Positions 45,203 through 56,621 of a stretch of 64,000 bases of DNA are shown here, in pieces. How positions within the stretch are numbered: position 1 is the stretch's first letter; every line of letters begins with the position of its first letter. The position numbers and the translations under genes are program-made. Source of the DNA: Heterotrichella gracilis (lineage: Eukaryota; Sar; Xanthophyceae; Tribonematales; Xanthonemataceae); the NCBI GenBank assembly GCA_032358255.1, contig JAULBX010030263.1, positions 372,001 through 436,000 on the forward strand. The letters are read 5' to 3'. The notes beneath the pieces are model-generated. The model had not been told where the DNA came from. It was given only the letters and a program-made list of their open reading frames with translations, and did no database searches.

Positions 45203-48200
45203 TCAGCCCCCGCCCCTCATCTGCTCCACCAGCTGCGCCATTGTGCTGTACAGCCCCACCACCGATAGCACCCCCGCCACCGGCACCAGGGACCACAGCA
45301 ATCCCCGCTCCCACACAGGCAGCGCGGGGCCCAGGAGGGCGATATTGAACAGCGCGGGGAGGGCATAGCCCGCAGCCAGATCCCCAATCGCTGCCAGGAG
45401 GGCTACTATGACCGAAAAGAAGGGGAGGGCGGCTGCGATGGTGGCTGCGATTACCACCCCTAGGGTACTCACTGCCCGCCACGTGAGCCTGCTGGTGGGT
45501 GGGTGGTGGGGGTGGGTGTCGGAGAGGTCGGCGTCTGCTGGGGTGGGTTCCCGCAGGAACAGGTGGATGACAAGGTGGGTCCACACGTTGAGGTTGATCT
45601 GCGGGCATGGGAAGATGTCAGGGCTGGGGAGGGGATAGTTGGATGCTGGTCTGGGTTGAAGGTGAATGGAGCGGGTGCCAGCTGTTGGCTGGTGTGTACT
45701 ATGGCGCATGCGTTGTGGAAAGGGGGTATGTGCGCAAAAGATAGATGCAGGGCCCAAAATGTGCAGAGGGGAGGATGCACTGCCGATACTACAAGGCAGG
45801 CTGTCAAGCGCAGCACCCAGTGACGGTGTACACAAATGAGGGGGATACGCTGGTTGAGCATATGCGCCATGAGCTGCATGCAAGGCACACCCAACAGCCC
45901 CTGCGCCACAGCCATTCCCATCCGTATCACCCATCCCCGCCTCATTCACCCCACTCATCACCCTGTGGCACATCAACACCCACCTGCCCGCACCACATGC
46001 CTCCATCCATCCACTCACCAGCCCCACAACCGCAGGCGCATCCCCACCACCACCATCACTGGTGGCTTGTGGCAACACGTGCAATGCCAGCACCCCCCCC
46101 ACCCCCTCCCTCCACCCCTCACCCACCTGGTACGCCAGCAGGCAGTGCACCAGCAGCCCCACATTGGCCGCCACCATCCACCCCCCGCCCCCCAGCAGCG
46201 AGGTCACTGGGCGCACGGTGTCGAGATCTGGGCCTAGCCGCGAGTAGCCCATGAGGCCAATGGCGACGTAGAAGAAGGTCATGAAGGCGCTGGCGACGCC
46301 TGGGGGGTGGGGGGCGGGGCAAGTGGTGAGTGGCGGATGGCGGATGAGGGGTGCGGGTGCTTGTGTGCGGGTGTGGTGTGCGTGTGAGTGCAGAGGATGT
46401 GCGGGCCCTGGGGGTTTGAATGTGGCGAGGTGGGCAAACTGAAAGGTTCCACGAGGCTGCCGGCCACTGGTTGCAGGCGGTGCATGGCTGTGCTTTACAG
46501 TACCCTACACCGATCCCCCCCGGCATGCCACGCTGGCACGTTGGTCCACGGGTCCCCACCCTGTGAACCTGGTCAGCATGTCGGGGGCTGCTGGTCCACC
46601 CTAGTACTGCAGTGTGTGGCACGAGTGCTGACGTGGCCTAGGCTCCAGTACCCTACCCATAGGACTTCTATCCCTGTTTTTCGGCTTTGCCCACTTGCAA
46701 TGTTGCACTCCTGTCCCTAATATGTGCCTCTGGCCATCGGCCACACGTAACTCCAAAAGGATTACCCTAACACAGGGTTTCTCACCTGCCACATGTCGGA
46801 ATTCGCTGCGCCGCCGCATGCCACCTATGTAGCGCATCCAGTTGACTTGGCCGCCTGAGGGGGGAGGAGGGGGAAGGGGATGATTTATGGAATGGGGAGG
46901 ACTTAGATCAAGGTGGACGCCTTGCATGAAAATGTTTTGGCACAGCACAGCACTGTGGCCATTTACACAATCAAAACAGGAATAGAACCACTCCAAACAG
47001 GTATTAAAGTGAGAGATGAGCCATGACAGCTGCAAGCCGAAGACAGCTGCGAGCGGGTTTTGCAAAGGGGTACTTTTGTGCCCCACTCATCTCCCCCATC
47101 TCACCGAATGCAAACACCAGGTCCATCACCGCCACCGCCCCAGCCTTAGCGCTGGTCACATGCACCAGCTGCATGGGGGGCCCGGGCGGAAGCAGCGCCA
47201 GCCGCCACGCCACCAGCGCCATTGCAGCAATCATGGAGGCGTTGCCGAGCATCGCCACGTAGCCCACGTCCTCCAAGCCCTGGGGTGATGGGGGGTGCGG
47301 CATGCGAGTTGGGCTATCGCGCTCATGCAAGAGCCCTCGTTGATGTGGGCAAACGGCGCGGCCATCGGGTGCCTCATGTCGTGCAATCACACTGTCTCAT
47401 GTGCGGCGAGCATGTGGCAGTATGAGTGCACGACATGAAGTTCAATAAGTCACCCACCCACCATTCCTTCCCATCGAACCCACACACCCATCCCACCCCC
47501 CACAGGCCCTGGGGTGACGGGGTGTGTGGCGTGTGGGTTGGGCCAATCGTGCTCGTACTGTAACACCCATTGATGGGTGCGAATGGCGCGGCAAACTGGT
47601 GCTGAATGTGGATGTGTGATTGCAGGACATGATCTTCAATACATCCCGCGCACCATTCCTTCCCATCCAACCCAGCCACTCGCTGCTAGGTAGCTCAGGT
47701 CAGCAAGCTGTCCACTTTGAAACCATGTTTTGTAGGAATTCCTTTCGCCACCCACAACCCCTCACCACCACCACCACCGCCCACCCCCCCACCCCCACCC
47801 ACCTGCAACTGTCCCAGTGGCAGCATGACCCCCGCCACCAGCGCCCCAGCCACCAGGCCCCCCCTGCCCCCATGCAGCCACCCCACCCCCGGCCACATGG
47901 CCTTGATTGCCTCCACGCACGTCAGCTGGAACACCGCGGGCTCAAGGGCGATGACCGCGTACACGGTGCAGTACACGGCGCGCCTGCCCCAGCGCCCGTA
48001 GGCAAGCGCGCCAAAGTCGCTGAACACCTGCAGAGGGGGTGGGATGGCCAGGTTGGCAAATGAAAGAGGTAAAGTAGAAGTAAGTATAATTCACTGGATT
48101 ACCAAATCGCTGCGCAGGGTGGTGAGATGGTCAGGTTGGAAATGAAAAGGGTGAAATGGTCGCAAAAGATTGGAATGCAAATGAATTTATTGCTGAATCT

Positions 48201-49268
48201 ACAAACGGGGGATAGGCGTCTGGCGGGGTGGCCAAGGTGATTTGTAAATGACAACTGTATTTTTATACTTTACATAAAGTGGAAATTACACGCTGCCCGT
48301 CCTTGAACCAGAATGCCCACACGCGCCTTGCGCGCTTGGCTGCCATCCTCGAAAACATCAGCCGAGAGCACAATGAGCCCACCGCGCACAGCGTCACTAT
48401 GGCTCCACCCAGCCTAGCACAGCCCACACCACATGCGCCATGGACATGCCATCTTCATGCACCATAAACATGCCACCTACATCCACTATGCGTCTATGAC
48501 CCACCTACATGCACCATGACATGCTACCTACATGCACTGTGAACGTGCCACCTACCCCACCTACATGCACCACCACCCACCCACATGCCCACCCGACATG
48601 CCACCTACATGAGCCCGCGGGTGCTTGGCCGCCATCCTCGAAAACATGATCCCCGAGTACCACGTGCCCACCGCGCACAGCGCCACTATGCCGCCCCCCA
48701 GCCCCGCCCCCAGCTGGGCAAACACTGCGGGCAGGGTGAGCGCACCCACCCCAAACATATCCGCGAGGGTGATGCAGGCGGTGAGCGGCCAGGAGGTGCC
48801 GGGGGGGTGCGGGGGGGCTGTGGGGGGCGGGGTGGGAAGTGAGGAGGCGCACATGGGGTGGGGTGCTTTGCCAGACCAAAAACTATCCATTTCGAGGTGG
48901 GGGAAGAAGGCAGGGAGTTGTTCTATGCGAGCTGGCGCCACATATTGCACTCGTGATGCAACCCTGTGAGATTGCTATAGGGACCGAGAACCAACCAGCC
49001 AAACATTGCATTGCCAGGGGCACTTGCTGTCTAAGTGCATGGTATCTACACCAACACGGTGCGTTGGGCCACCCTGCATGTGTTTACCTGCAGCATCCCC
49101 CGACAACTCGCTGGCGCTGGCATCCCCAGGGGTCCTGCCAGACTTGTCTTGTGCCTCTGCACCGTCCAGGTCACCAGGGAGCAGCTGCGTGTCATCAACG
49201 GGCAGCAGCGTGTCTTCATCAGCGTCCAGCAGGGGCTGCGCCAAGCCACTTTCTGCTACCCGCGTCAT
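45203..49268 (-). CDS. Amino acid/auxin permease (AAAP) family transporter
   Basis: Proton-coupled amino-acid transporter of the AAAP family. Seven minus-strand exons join in phase to 475 aa: 49268..49088, 48817..48609, 48027..47803, 47279..47105, 46854..46786, 46299..46127, 45598..45203. An acidic cytosolic N-terminus of about 60 residues is followed by TSWPLTACITLADMFGVGAL and LPAVFAQLGAGLGGGIVALC (TM1-2 with the family Gly-rich signature). VVAMLG-type helices, ASAFMTFFYVAIGLMGYSRL and WTHLVIHLFL come next, then the C-terminal helices. Substrate (neutral amino acids, tonoplast or plasma membrane) cannot be settled. Exon 2 begins after two C-runs, so its length depends on homopolymer accuracy. 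Introns carry a tandem duplication and a copy of exon 2 (see repeats). Confidence 0.87.
47273..47690 (-). repeat. About 200-nt tandem duplication including an exon acceptor edge (AAAP intron 3)
   Basis: 47500..47690 is a diverged copy of 47273..47470: both contain GCCCTGGGGTGA.GGGG, the GGCGCGGC motif and a CACCATTCCTTCCCATC block. The first unit overlaps the acceptor edge of exon 4 (starting 47279), so the copy is an acceptor-side echo plus intron. Confidence 0.75.
48335..48430 (-). repeat. Decayed copy of AAAP exon 2 (3' half)
   Basis: Shares CTTGGC.GCCATCCTCGAAAA and CCCACCGCGCACAGCG.CAC with 48627..48690. It lies in the intron downstream of exon 2 in gene direction. Confidence 0.8.
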
Positions 49269-49275
49269 GGTTGCA

Positions 49276-49624
49276 GGTGTGGTCTACTGTACCCACTTGG
49301 GGAACGTTGTACAGCGCTTGATGGGGCAAAGCTTGTGCATGTGCCTTCAACCTTCCTGAGAAGGTGGGTTTGCTTTCCTAGGTTGACAAGCCAGTTTCAG
49401 CTGACCGCATGGAAAAGGTCCAAGCAGTTGGGGGGCAGTTGCAAGTCCCCTCCGGCGAGGGGCCCTCACCCACCACCATAGATAACGTGGTCTGGCCACG
49501 ATGTGTCCAGCTGTCAAGAACAGTGCAATCAGGCAGTCAATGAGGCTCTCAACGGTGGCTAGATCGAACCAGCTGCAAACGGGGTTACTACGTGCAGGTT
49601 AGCTCACTCAATAACCCATGCATG
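49276..49624 (+). repeat. Dispersed repeat, copy A
   Basis: About 350 nt, related in direct orientation to 53968..54318. Shared blocks include GTGGTCTAC...CCACCTGGGG-like start, GAGAAGGTGGGTT, TTGCAAGTCCCCTC, AGGCA.TC.ATGAGGCT, GGT.GCTAG.T.GAACCAGCT and CAATAACCCATGCATGC-like end. The block GATCGAACCAGC is the reverse of a B-box-like GGTTCGATC, so a tRNA-derived SINE is possible. Copies A and B flank the gene at 50392..53320. Confidence 0.7.
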
Positions 49625-50148
49625 CCGTTGTAAGAAACAAGTCTGCGGGCCTGACGAAGCAACACGCCCAAAACACACAACCCAGCAAAGAATTGAAACC
49701 CAGAGCTATGAACTGCAGCTGTTTTGTTGCAGCAACCCGTGCATGCAGCCCGTTAAATTTCAGCTTTTACTCCCCCTGCAGTGGAGGATTGGTGCCGAGG
49801 ATTGGCTCAGCCAAACGGGCTGAGATCGGCTTGCTATCCCTCCTTAACAGGGTGGACGTCCAAAGTCTCAATTAGAATGGCATTAGTGCATAATTGTTTC
49901 GACGTTTGGGTAATATTGTGGGGCTCACCAAAGGATGCATGCATGCATGTGCATTTTGTGTGTGGCTGGCCAACCACCACCACTCTATGAACTAAACCCA
50001 GTTCCGTGGCTTAGCTGTGAGCAGTGTGTCGTATTGACATCGTTAGTTCCGGCAGAACATATGAGTGCACGGCTTTGAAGTAAAAGCGACCTGGTGTACC
50101 CCAGTCTGCCACCTCTTCGACTACATCATATATTATCACAAAGTAAAG

Positions 50149-50218
50149 TCAGGTAGCAACTTTTCGACAGTCTCTTTGACTACATATGTCTTTGACTATC
50201 GAAAAGTTGCCACCTGAC
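50149..50218. repeat. 25-bp hairpin upstream of the two-domain gene
   Basis: GTCAGGTAGCAACTTTTCGA... (50149..50173) pairs with 50194..50218 with two mismatches across a 20-nt loop. It lies about 175 nt upstream of the start used for the gene at 50392. Confidence 0.75.
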
Positions 50219-50391
50219 GTTGTTAAGCAGGCTGTGACCTTGCAAGGTGATGGTATACTTTTCTGAAAAGGCTGCTTTGAACGGTACTGTAGCCGGTGTA
50301 CAGACGCCCATTGTGTCGTTAATGCTGAAGTCTGGCAGTCACTGTTGTCCGGGGTGTTCTTCCAGATTAAACTCCTCAAGCCATTGACGGT

Positions 50392-53320
50392 ATGAGTTTG
50401 CAGGAGCTGACCGTAGACCCAAAAGGGATATGGCTGGCCAAACACTGGCAGGAGTACCTCCTCCTTGTCTGCGGCCCCTTGGACCGCGATGTGGTACTTT
50501 CTGAAGAGTTCAAACCGCACCTCTCCACGCTGGCTGAGAAGTTCCCCAACGGGCAGCGCCAGGCATGCCTTATGCACGACTGTTTTGATGTGGACCTGGG
50601 ATGTGGGGACCACAACGACCTCATTATGAGGTGCATCTCAACAGGTGAGCAACCAAAGCCAAAACAGTGTGATGCATGCATATGAATCCAGTGACCGTCG
50701 GTTGAATGCACCTACAACAGGACCACACGCCCTTTCTTCTCCTCGCCAACTGTGTTCATCCACTTTTGCAGTCTGCAAAGATTTAGGAGGAGCCTTGAAC
50801 TGGACTTGGGCCAAAACCGATGTTTGTAAAGTGGGCTTGTCCTCAGACCAGGGCAACAGCACGCCTTTGTCAGACCTGTTGAGGGGCAAGAAGGCTTTCC
50901 TGTGGGAATCCCTCTTCACAGAAGCGCAGGCCCATGGCAGGGCGTTGCATACCCGCCGTATGTATCCCTTGCCAATCTCCACACCAGCAAATAGCTGGGT
51001 GAGTCCCTAGCCCAGGCACTGGTGTGTTAACAAATGGCTGTACACCAAAACTCCCTGTTCACTGCTGTTCAATTCCGCAGGAAACCCCTGGAGAGGAGAC
51101 CTGTGTGCAAGCTGTGGCGGGTGTGGGCTACTAAGTTTCCATGTGTCTCAACAGTGACTACACTTGGGGTCGATATAGAGGTACAGCTGCTACAGACTCC
51201 CCCCTAAAGGTACGCATGCTATTCACAATAGGGGCTTCAGTCGCAAGCCTCGGCCATGCACTGAGCTAGTCGTCAAGCAGAGAAACGCACCACTGTTCTG
51301 TCTTGCAGGCTGCGTTGCAGGCTGCGGTACAGAGCTTGGGAGCACACAGCAAAGCAAAGCTTGTGCCAGACTTGATTTTGACAGCGGAACACAATAATAA
51401 ATTGGGTCGGGTTCTTGCCGTTGGCGAGGTGGCGATGATGTAAGTGTGTGTGTTTTTGCAAGAATTGCGTGAGTCCAAAACTTCTACAACGGTTAAATTT
51501 ACTGAGTTCTTGTGACAGGGAGTCCATGCAGGATCTGCCCGAAAACCTCGTCGATTTGTTGCATGAAGCCAGAGAGGGACGTGCCGACAAGAGAGTCCTT
51601 GTGATGCTGCACCAGGTACCATTGTGTGGGGACTGTTGGCGAGGTGTCCCTTGTGTTGCCTTGTGTTTGTTGTTTGGCGCCGTTTGTCTGTCTCAGGACG
51701 CTTGAACCAGCGGCTGAGCCTCACGGATATGGTGCAGGTCGTGGCATACATGGAGAGGCTGGAGGTCGAAATCGGCCTCCTGAGCAACTACCATTCCACG
51801 TACTTTGTGAAGTTGGCGGGAAATGAAATCTACATCTCTCCGAGGGTGGCGTGCAATTCTGAAAACCCCGCACTGTCACTGGTGGGTGATGTTGCTGGTT
51901 TTCACACACTGTGGCCTTATTGTACACACCTTTCTCCTCAGCTCTTCATACGGCAGCTTGCTGCACCCACTTTTGATGGACTACCGTAGTTTATCTCATC
52001 AAAATGTGCGTGCTGCTCAGGTATGGCACTACGTGACCCTTTTGGCAATTGATGGCAGCCATGCCAGCAATATGCAAGAAGGGGCAGCCAGCGACATGCC
52101 ACAGCCTGGTTACAGCACACAGCAGGGCGATGGACTCAGTGCTGGTGGTCTTCAGCCTGGTCTCAGCAATGGCCCTTCACAGGCTCCAGCTCGTGGAGAG
52201 CTATCAGCACAAGATACGCCGTGGGGCACAGATAGCAGCTCGCCCGGCAGCAGTGCAGGCATGGCTATGGATGCACGTGCCGGCCTGGGGGCGCGTGCAT
52301 GTGGCGGCCTGGAGGCGGGAGGGATCAACAAGCAAGACAGCTTGGCAGCAGCGGCAGCCTGTTTCGTGGAAGCAGATGTGAAGGGGATTGTGGGTGGGGG
52401 GATCACTGGCGCGGTGTTCCTGTGGAGGTGAGAAGTGCACATGCTATTGTGCCAATGACCATGCCCATTGTGCCCGTTCGCATGGCCACGGATGCACGCG
52501 TAGCATTGTGTACACACTTCATGTGGCTTTCTGTGCATGTGCCTTGAAGCCCCGCTGCTGCTTTTGCACACAGCTGGTGTGGTTGAGCACATATGATCAC
52601 ACCTGCATTCCAGCACACGTGTGTAGCAGAATCACTCGCCATCCCACTGCCATGCACCCGGCACTGCCAACCTTGATGCTTTGCGCTGTCAACTGGCAAG
52701 TGAGCTGTTGCTGTGCTTTGCAGCATGCCAGGGACATGCCTCATGGCCGCTGCAAAGCTGTGCCACGTCAACGATGATGCGGCGCCCCTCATCCAGAATG
52801 AGGCACAGGCATACACCGAGGCCCAGTCCCTGCAGGCGAGACATGACTCATGCTGCCAGTCTGCTGCTGTTCAACAATGCATGGCCAACGTTTTGTGAGC
52901 ATGTGTTGCAACGATGTGTACCTCGGGTGTTCCTGGTGACGGCAACTGGTTGGTTGCTAATTGAATTTACTGTTGGTGCAGGGCATTGTGCTGCCCCGTG
53001 TGGTGGCCGCAGGCTTCACTGCCCGCGGTGCGGTGTTCCTGGCAACAGAGTACATCGCCAATGCCGAGCAGCTTGATCCGCGCAAGCCTGAGCATGCTGG
53101 GCTATGGCCACAGTTGGAGGCAGCTGTGCGGGCGCTGCATGGCGTGGGGTTGCTGCATGGGGACCTGGCCAGGCGGAATGTGCTGGTGGCGAGGGGCCAA
53201 GGGGGTGCAGGGTCGCTGCGCTTGTGGCTGATTGACCTCACCCACGCACAGCAGTGCAATTCGGCTGGTGAGGCGGAAGGGGAGCTGCGGGAGGCTGCTT
53301 TTCTGTTCAAGGTCGAGTGA
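50392..53320 (+). CDS. Two-domain protein: restriction-endonuclease-like region plus protein-kinase-like domain
   Basis: Probable exons: 50392..50644, 50772..50998, 51081..51120, one short exon near 51160..51236, 51309..51439, 51519..51615, 51711..51881, a segment at 51942..52020 whose splicing I could not resolve, 52021..52427, 52724..52835 and 52982..53320. The middle (LVPDLILTAEHNNKLGRVLA, VGEVAMM; then RLSLTDMVQVVAYMERLEVE and NYHSTYFVKL..IYISPRV) resembles the PD-(D/E)xK-type domain that precedes kinase domains in CRN-like and fungal-type kinase proteins. The C-terminal domain has GGGITGAVFLW, AAAKLC (Lys), NEAQAY (Glu), LLHGDLARRNVLV (HGD in place of HRD) and LWLIDLTHA in place of DFG. 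The last intron would use a GC donor (CAG/GCGAGA at 52836). The start is uncertain. Role unknown; family placement is from motif memory. Confidence 0.6.
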
Positions 53321-53370
53321 GCTGCCATGTGCGCTGAGCCAGGAACAAAGGAAGGATGTTTTAACAGTTA

Positions 53371-53590
53371 TTTTGCAAAAATGTACGTCCAGGATGTATG
53401 AAATGTTAGTGTAGAGCTTGTTTACTAAAACGAACCAGAGTCAATTCAACTCACCAGAGCAATGAAGCGTTATGTTGTTGCTTTCTAGCAGCAACATTGA
53501 TACTGCTTAATTGCTCGAATGAATGTTTTTTTACTGGTTCAAGGCTAGAGAATAAAGTACCATACATCCTGGACGTACCTTTTTTGCTAA
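53371..53590. repeat. Inverted repeat, possible short TIR element
   Basis: TTTTGCAAAAATGTACGTCC... at 53371..53400 and its near complement at 53561..53590 share a perfect 18-nt core (GTACGTCCAGGATGTATG at about 53383..53400 and 53561..53578). The arms enclose about 160 nt of A/T-rich noncoding DNA immediately downstream of the kinase-like gene. It could be a MITE. Confidence 0.65.
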
Positions 53591-53967
53591 AGCATACTTC
53601 CTCTGTTCCTGCTGTGCAGACCTGCAGGCTGTACATTAAATTTTACAACGAACATGTGTCTTCAGTTGTTCCTTTGCGGTGCTGCTTGTCCCACCTCTTG
53701 CCTGTGTGCGATGGATTTGAAAAACGACTGTTTTTTTTTATAAGGGTTTTCGCCAATGCACATTCTTAGAGCAGCACGTGCGAGTCTGTTTTTTTGACGC
53801 TAATGGCATACAAAATATGCTCTTCAGTACCCATTGCAGCCTGCAACAACCTTTCAAAATAATTCTGTGGAATTTGTGTGCCAATTTTCACAATTATTGT
53901 GTGGCAGTGCCACACTAATCCATCAACTAATCAGTCACCCTTTAGTAGTGCCACTTAAATTGAGTAC

Positions 53968-54318
53968 TGTGGGTGCAGTGTGGTCTACCCACCTGGGGTG
54001 CGGGGTCCAGTGCTCTATGTGGAAATGCTTGTGTGTGTTCTACCTATGTAATCAGCTGAGAAGGTGGGTTGCGCTTTCAGGTCCACATGCCAGCGCCAGC
54101 AGTTCCCGCATGGACTGCTGTCGAGCGATTGGGTGCAATTGCAAGTCCCCTCGGGACCCACTGTCACAGATGCTCTGCTATTGGCCACGCCAAACCTAGT
54201 AGTCGAGAATCGTGCAACTAGGCAATCCATGAGGCTTCAATTGGTAGCTAGGTTGAACCAGCTCCCAATGGGTTAGTACCTGCGTGGGTACCCGCTCAAA
54301 TAACCCATGCATGCAACT
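53968..54318 (+). repeat. Dispersed repeat, copy B
   Basis: Diverged copy of 49276..49624 in the same orientation (see copy A). It ends in AATAACCCATGCATGCAACTG. The two copies look clearly diverged, roughly two-thirds to three-quarters identical by eye. Confidence 0.7.
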
Positions 54319-54797
54319 GCAGGGAATACGCCAGTGGACCTTTGGACATTGCACATCAAAAGCTCAGAACTCACCACCGAGCGAGAGTTATAAGTTGTTT
54401 TGCAAGTGCATTGTTGCAATACAGAATAACAGAATAACAGAATAATGATGAAAGCCCGCCCCCCAATACACATGCCTGCCTGCCTTGCTATCCCGTTACG
54501 TTTTGGCTATTATATCCCCTGGAGTGAAGGAATGGGTGCAATTCATTCGGGTCTGCACCTTCTCTTCAGAGCGTGGACGCCAAGGCCTGTACCAAGTCTT
54601 GATTGCGGTGGATATCAGGCTTGGAGGTTTGCTCTGTTACGCCTGGGCTGCTACTTCCTCCATATGCATTGATATACCAGGTAGCGCTAAGCAGGCGAAG
54701 AGTGCAAGGAGAGCGCAAGGCAACCCCGGAAGTCAACTTCAAAAACTGAACACAGTACTTTCTCTTCCTGCCTGGCGCAGACTGTGCAGTAGTCACG

Positions 54798-56251
54798 ATG
54801 ATGGGCAGCCAGGGCACCAACACGATTGTTGGTAGGTGGCTCGCTGCGTATTCGCCTATGCCTCGACTGCTGCAAGGCAGCAGACCACCTATGTACCGTG
54901 TGCCCTCGCAGTTCCAAGAAACTTCCGCCTATTAGAGGAGCTAGAGAAGGGTGAGAAGGGTTTCGGAGACGGCACTGTGAGCTATGGCATGGACGACGGG
55001 GATGACATGCTTATGCGCAACTGGACAGGGACCATACTGGGACCCGCCAACGTGAGTTGCATCCAACACGCTCGTATCGCATGTGTTTTTCAGCCAGTTT
55101 ACCTAGTATCTGACCCGCTTTCTTGGGATGTAGACCGCACATGACGGCCGAATCTACACTGTCAAGCTGTACTGTGATCAGCACTACCCAGAAAAGGTGA
55201 GCCCGCTGTTGGGCCTGCAGATGAGCTTCAGTATCTGTGGTCGAGTGGGTTATCCCTGCTCTGCCTTGACAAGGTCACTGACACACTCAGCTATTCCCTG
55301 TTGTTTAGCACGACCACTGCAAACCCCTAGCCACTCCCTGTCGGTTCCTGCACTAATTCAAGTCTTTGATGGGTTTGTCTCCACTTGTGGCAGGCACCCC
55401 AAGTCCGGTTTCTGACCAAGGTGAACCTGGGCTGCGTACACAGCAACGGAGTGGTGAGTGGTGTTACATGCTGCAGTAGGTTAACCTCCTTAGGTTGTGC
55501 AGGTGAATGACCTTGCCAACTTGCGGCTGTCAGCCCAGTTAACTTGGCAAGTGGTTCAACCCAGGGTTGGCGTTGCACTTTGCAGCACACTTTTAGAACT
55601 GGGACACGGTGGAGCACCTGTGCGGATACCCTGACCACCCCTGTCAAGCGTGGTTGCATTGTTCCACCGTTCCTGCAAGTTGCACACACCAGCGTCTCAT
55701 TCTCCAAAAGCGCACAGTGTAAAGTTGGATGGGTTGATGTTGTAGAAGGGTCTGCTCAATCCACACACGCGGGGTTGTGTATGGAGTGCAGTGGGCCGTT
55801 CTGTAACGCGACCCATCCGACCTTAACAGTGCAGTGTGAAGGAAGAAGGCTTAAGTGGAGGTTGCTACCTACAACACCGCATGTTCATATATAGCCACAG
55901 GCACAGCATCATTCTTTAACCAGGCCGGGTATTTGGTTGTTGTTGCGGTCCCCTGGTATGTAGTTGCAAGAGGGCATACCAACGTATTATGGCTTCAATT
56001 GCCCTAAAACATCTGAATCTGCACGGTGTCCCCGCATCAATTCAACTAATGCCCAGCGTCTCCAATTTTTTGCTGCCAGCTATACGCTTGTCCCTCCCCT
56101 GCCACAGGTTGACCCCCGGCAGTTCCCCACCCTGTCCCACTGGAACCGCGTGTACACCATTGAGACCATCCTCACCGAGCTGCGGAGGGAGATGGCTGCA
56201 CCCCACAACAGGAAGCTGTCCCAGCCCCCGGAGGGAGTGACATACACTTAG
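54798..56251 (+). CDS. UEV1: Ubiquitin-conjugating enzyme E2 variant (UEV1/MMS2 type)
   Basis: Catalytically inactive E2-like partner of Ubc13, needed for Lys63-linked ubiquitin chains in DNA-damage tolerance and signalling. Five exons 54798..54831, 54912..55051, 55134..55196, 55394..55453 and 56108..56251 give 146 aa, exactly the family size. The sequence is unmistakable: [80 protein letters not shown], NWxx-type [33 protein letters not shown]. As expected for UEVs there is no HPN motif with an active-site Cys. Start: two consecutive ATGs, 54798 and 54801; either is possible. Confidence 0.96.
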
Positions 56252-56578
56252 GCGCAGCTGGGGCCAGTGGGCGCTGGGAGCTGCGGGTGGTGGTGGGCTA
56301 CGCAGCATGCGGTGGTGGGCTGCGCAGCGGATGCGGGCCAGGTCAAAAGAGTTCTGGTGGCAACAGTAACGAGGCCATGAGTGGAACCGCTGCAGGGTGA
56401 GGGCTTGGTGGCGGTGGTAACCTGAACATTGGTGGAGTTTGGGTGTATACATTGGATGCTAGCAGCCGTTGAAGGTGGTTAGCATGGGCATTTGAGCTGG
56501 TGAGGGCATTAGTTGCTAATGGGCATAGGTGTCTGCTTGCGCTTTCTGGCTTGCACAAAATATTGCAGAGGGTCGAAT

Positions 56579-56621
56579 GCACATCCTGAAATTTCATCCT
56601 GCATTGAATTTCAGGATGTGC
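56579..56621. repeat. Perfect 15-bp hairpin downstream of UEV1
   Basis: GCACATCCTGAAATT and its exact reverse complement AATTTCAGGATGTGC with a 13-nt loop, 328 nt past the UEV1 stop. It could be a 3' processing or small-RNA structure, or chance. Confidence 0.7.

Noticed and set aside
45745-46254. Plus-strand frame rich in Pro/His
   Set aside because: Antisense of the C-rich intron and exons of the AAAP transporter.
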